A stretch of DNA of 64,000 nt. Source: Meghimatium bilineatum. Taxonomy: Eukaryota > Mollusca > Gastropoda > Stylommatophora > Philomycidae. The translations under genes were made by a program, and so were the position numbers. The notes beneath the pieces are model-generated. The model did not search any database. It was not told the DNA's origin and was given only the letters and a program-made list of their open reading frames with translations. The stretch is taken from positions 29,689,714-29,753,713 of the forward strand of contig CM067316.1 in the NCBI GenBank assembly GCA_034231615.1, given 5' to 3'. Shown here piece after piece: positions 60,692-64,000 of the stretch (position 1 is the first letter of the stretch; each line of letters opens with the position of its first letter).

Positions 60692-62490
60692 TGTATTCTG
60701 GCCTGTTACACATGACTTCGTTGTTTTGCAGCTTAATAACTAAGAACACTGGCTAATTATACACAAATTAGGTCTCTTGCTGTTTAGTACGTCAAAACTC
60801 AGTGTTCTGTGGCATATTACTCACAAATTGGGTGTACTGCAGCTTACTACACCAGAAATTGCAGTCTGGACACACGAATTTGGTGTATTCTAGCTTACTA
60901 CATTAGAACTCGGTGTATTCTACCATATTACTCACAAGTTCATTGTTCTGAAGCTTACTACACTTGAATTGAGTCTATTCTGGCCTATTATACATCATTT
61001 CGTAGTAATGCAGCATAATACGTCAGAATACTGTCGTATTACACACAAATTAGGTCTTGCTGTTTAGTACGTCAAAACTCAGTGTTTTGTGCATATTACT
61101 CACAAATTGGGTGTACTGAAGCTTACTACATTTGAATTGAGTGTATTCTGGCCTGTTACACATGACTTCGTTGTTTTGCTGCTTAATAACTAAGAACACT
61201 GGCGAATTATACACAAATTAGGTCTCTTGCTGTTTAGTACGTCAAAACTCAGTGTTCTATGTCATATTACTCACAAATTGGGTAAAGTTCAGCTTACTAC
61301 ACCAGAAATTGCAGTCTGGACACACGAATTTGGTGTATTCTAGCTTACTACGTTAGAACTCGGTGTATTCTGGCATATTACTCACGTTCATTGTTCTGAA
61401 GCTTACTACACATGAATTGAGTCTATTCTGGCCTATTATACATCATTTCGTAGTAATGCAGCATAATACGTCAGAATACTGTCGTATTACACACAAATTA
61501 GGTCTTGTTGTTTAGTACGTCAAAACTCAGTGTTTTGTGGCATATTACTCACAAATTGGGTGTACTGAAGCTTACTACACTTGAATTGAGTGTATTCTGG
61601 CCTGTTACACATGACTTCGTTGTTTTGCAGCTTAATAACTAAGAACACTGGCGAATAATACACAAATTAGGTCTCTTGCTGTTTAGTACGTCAAAACTCA
61701 TTGTTCTATTGCATATTACTCACAAATTGGGTGTACTGAAGCTTACTACACTTGAATTGAGTGTATTCTGACTTGTTACACATGACTCTTGTTTTGCAGC
61801 TTAATAACTAAGAACACTGGCGAATTATACACAAATTAGGTCTCTTGCTGTTTAGTACGTCAAAACTCAGTGTTCTATTGCATATTACTCACAAATTGGG
61901 TGTACTGCAGCTTACTACACCAGAAATTGCAGTCTGGACACACGAATTTGGTGTATTCTAGCTTACTACGTTAGAACTCGGTGTATTCTGGCATATTACT
62001 CACAAGTTCATTGTTCTGAAGCTTACTACACTTCAATTGAGTCTATTCTGGCCTATTATACATCATTTCGTTGTATTGCAGCATAATACGTCAGAATACT
62101 GTCGTATTACACACAGATCAGATCTTGCTGTTTAGTACGTCAAAACTCAGTGTTCTATTGCATATTACTCACAAATTGGGTGTACTGCAGCTTACTACAC
62201 CAGAAATTGCAGTCTGGACACACGAATTTGGTGTATTCTAGCTTACTACGTTAGAACTCGGTGTATTCTGGCATATTACTCACAAGTTCATTGTTCTGAA
62301 GCTTACTACACTTGAATTGAGTCTATTCTGGCCTATTATACATCATTTCGTAGTAATGCAGCATAATACGTCAGAATACTGTCGTATTACACACAAATTA
62401 GGTCTTGCTGTTTAGTACGTCAAAACTCAGTGTTTTGTGGCATATTACTCACAAATTGGGTGTACTGAAGCTTACTACACTTGAATTGAG
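60692..62490 (+). repeat. 1,799-bp super-repeat
   Basis: A starts at 60692, 61142, 61591 (3-mer) and 61762 (13-mer), giving 450+449+171+729. The next period begins at 62491 with the same order, and the G' marker recurs exactly 1,799 bp apart (60315 and 62114). The match spans about 60147-62030 against 61946-63830. Confidence 0.88.
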
Positions 62491-64000
62491 TGTATTCTGG
62501 CCTGTTACACATGACTTCGTTGTTTTGCAGCTTAATAACTAAGAACACTGGCTAATTATACACAAATTAGGTCTCTTGCTGTTTAGTACGTCAAAACTCA
62601 GTGTTCTGTGGCATATTACTCACAAATTGGGTGTACTGCAGCTTACTACACCAGAAATTGCAGTCTGGACACACGAATTTGGTGTATTCTAGCTTACTAC
62701 ATTAGAACTCGGTGTATTCTACCATATTACTCACAAGTTCATTGTTCTGAAGCTTACTACACTTGAATTGAGTCTATTCTGGCCTATTATACATCATTTC
62801 GTAGTAATGCAGCATAATACGTCAGAATACTGTCGTATTACACACAAATTAGGTCTTGCTGTTTAGTACGTCAAAACTCAGTGTTTTGTGCATATTACTC
62901 ACAAATTGGGTGTACTGAAGCTTACTACATTTGAATTGAGTGTATTCTGGCCTGTTACACATGACTTCGTTGTTTTGCTGCTTAATAACTAAGAACACTG
63001 GCGAATTATACACAAATTAGGTCTCTTGCTGTTTAGTACGTCAAAACTCAGTGTTCTATGTCATATTACTCACAAATTGGGTAAAGTTCAGCTTACTACA
63101 CCAGAAATTGCAGTCTGGACACACGAATTTGGTGTATTCTAGCTTACTACGTTAGAACTCGGTGTATTCTGGCATATTACTCACGTTCATTGTTCTGAAG
63201 CTTACTACACATGAATTGAGTCTATTCTGGCCTATTATACATCATTTCGTAGTAATGCAGCATAATACGTCAGAATACTGTCGTATTACACACAAATTAG
63301 GTCTTGTTGTTTAGTACGTCAAAACTCAGTGTTTTGTGGCATATTACTCACAAATTGGGTGTACTGAAGCTTACTACACTTGAATTGAGTGTATTCTGGC
63401 CTGTTACACATGACTTCGTTGTTTTGCAGCTTAATAACTAAGAACACTGGCGAATAATACACAAATTAGGTCTCTTGCTGTTTAGTACGTCAAAACTCAT
63501 TGTTCTATTGCATATTACTCACAAATTGGGTGTACTGAAGCTTACTACACTTGAATTGAGTGTATTCTGACTTGTTACACATGACTCTTGTTTTGCAGCT
63601 TAATAACTAAGAACACTGGCGAATTATACACAAATTAGGTCTCTTGCTGTTTAGTACGTCAAAACTCAGTGTTCTATTGCATATTACTCACAAATTGGGT
63701 GTACTGCAGCTTACTACACCAGAAATTGCAGTCTGGACACACGAATTTGGTGTATTCTAGCTTACTACGTTAGAACTCGGTGTATTCTGGCATATTACTC
63801 ACAAGTTCATTGTTCTGAAGCTTACTACACTTGAATTGAGTCTATTCTGGCCTATTATACATCATTTCGTAGTAATGCAGCATAATACGTCAGAATACTG
63901 TCGTATTACACACAAATTAGGTCTTGCTGTTTAGTACGTCAAAACTCAGTGTTTTGTGGCATATTACTCACAAATTGGGTGTACTGAAGCTTACTACACT
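62491..64000 (+). repeat. Second 1,799-bp super-repeat, cut by the window edge
   Basis: A starts at 62491, 62941, 63390 (3-mer) and 63561. Up to about 63830 it follows the previous period; then E ends ACACTTG and F has GTAGTAATG, so the last unit is a standard 8-mer and not a 13-mer. The window ends inside H, so the array continues to the right. Confidence 0.87.

Larger units (their letters stand above)
1..64000 (+). repeat. Satellite DNA array, whole window, nested higher-order repeats
   Basis: Every part of the window aligns to one family of 50-60-bp subunits arranged head to tail. Both window edges lie inside repeat units, so the array continues on both sides. Subunit A was found 157 times, most often 444-451 bp from the next copy. 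Other recurrent spacings are 169-171, 270-282, 289, 353-355 and 725-731 bp. No unique sequence, transposon, microsatellite tract or gene interrupts it. Pure arrays of this kind are typical of centromeric or other constitutive heterochromatin; that role is inferred from the structure and not shown by any known motif. I do not recognise the family. Confidence 0.97.

Noticed and set aside
1-64000. CRISPR array
   Set aside because: The repeats are directly adjacent related subunits without unique spacers, there is no cas gene or leader, and the periods are 451, 171 and 282 bp.
1-64000. Primate alpha satellite, because of the 171-bp triplet
   Set aside because: The sequence has no recognisable alpha-satellite monomer and no true CENP-B box, and its 171-bp unit is made of three subunits of about 57 bp. 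The length agreement looks coincidental.
1-64000. Genes or long ORFs on the minus strand
   Set aside because: The common GCTTACTAC motif reads GTAGTAAGC on the minus strand and brings TAG and TAA stops every subunit; no frame of useful length is seen.
1-64000. Telomeric repeats, rDNA, tRNA genes or simple microsatellites
   Set aside because: None of their diagnostic sequences appear in the window on reading both strands.

Overview
The window is one uninterrupted block of satellite DNA. I find no protein-coding gene, RNA gene, transposon or unique-sequence gap in its 64,000 bases. The array is AT-rich (170 G+C in one 451-bp unit counted by hand, 37.7%). All of it runs in the same orientation except one 128-bp stretch near the right end. 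This points to a eukaryotic, constitutively heterochromatic locus (centromeric, pericentromeric, subtelomeric or sex-chromosome type), probably from a long-read assembly. I do not recognise the satellite family and cannot name the species.

The repeat is nested. Level 1: related subunits of about 50-60 bp in three flavours, alpha (A, F), beta (B, D, G) and gamma (C, E, H). Level 2: an alpha-beta-gamma triplet of 171 bp. Level 3: the dominant 451-bp higher-order repeat (HOR) A-B-C-D-E-F-G-H, which is three triplets with the middle alpha missing. Level 4: HOR variants made by in-register unequal exchange and by a few deletion junctions: 171-bp 3-mers, 280-282-bp 5-mers, 289-bp A/D-fusion units, about 355-bp G/A-fusion units and 725-731-bp 13-mers. 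Level 5: super-repeats of 1,065, about 1,350, about 1,800 and 2,277 bp. Level 6: segmental tandem duplications of 4.96 kb and about 8 kb.

Subunit A was located 157 times. Its spacing is almost always about 450, 282, 289, 171, 355 or 730 bp, which gives the segment-by-segment parse in the feature list.

Layout: 1-2.6 kb mixed HORs. 2.6-11.05 and 11.05-18.85 kb two copies of a segment of about 8 kb. 18.9-24.2 kb 13-mers, A/D cassettes and a 1,349-bp tandem. 24.2-26.7 kb a third copy of the 2.3-kb block. 28.0-33.0 and 33.0-37.5 kb a near-identical 4.96-kb tandem duplication. 37.5-44.5 kb a mosaic. 44.5-64 kb a more uniform domain without the D'E' subunits that occur 17 times to the left. At 59.85-60.02 kb lies the only strand switch: an exact inverted copy of 59,216-59,343, a 28-bp-arm palindrome and an F/B junction seen nowhere else here.

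The least expected observation concerns reading frame. In one plus-strand frame the subunits read as repeats of about 20 residues, and seven of the eight are 51, 54, 57 or 60 bp between equivalent codons. Only G (58 bp) breaks the frame. Recent indels are mostly 1-2 bp, so any coding constraint would be ancestral and is not active now. The short ORFs in the window are treated as by-products of this structure, not as genes.
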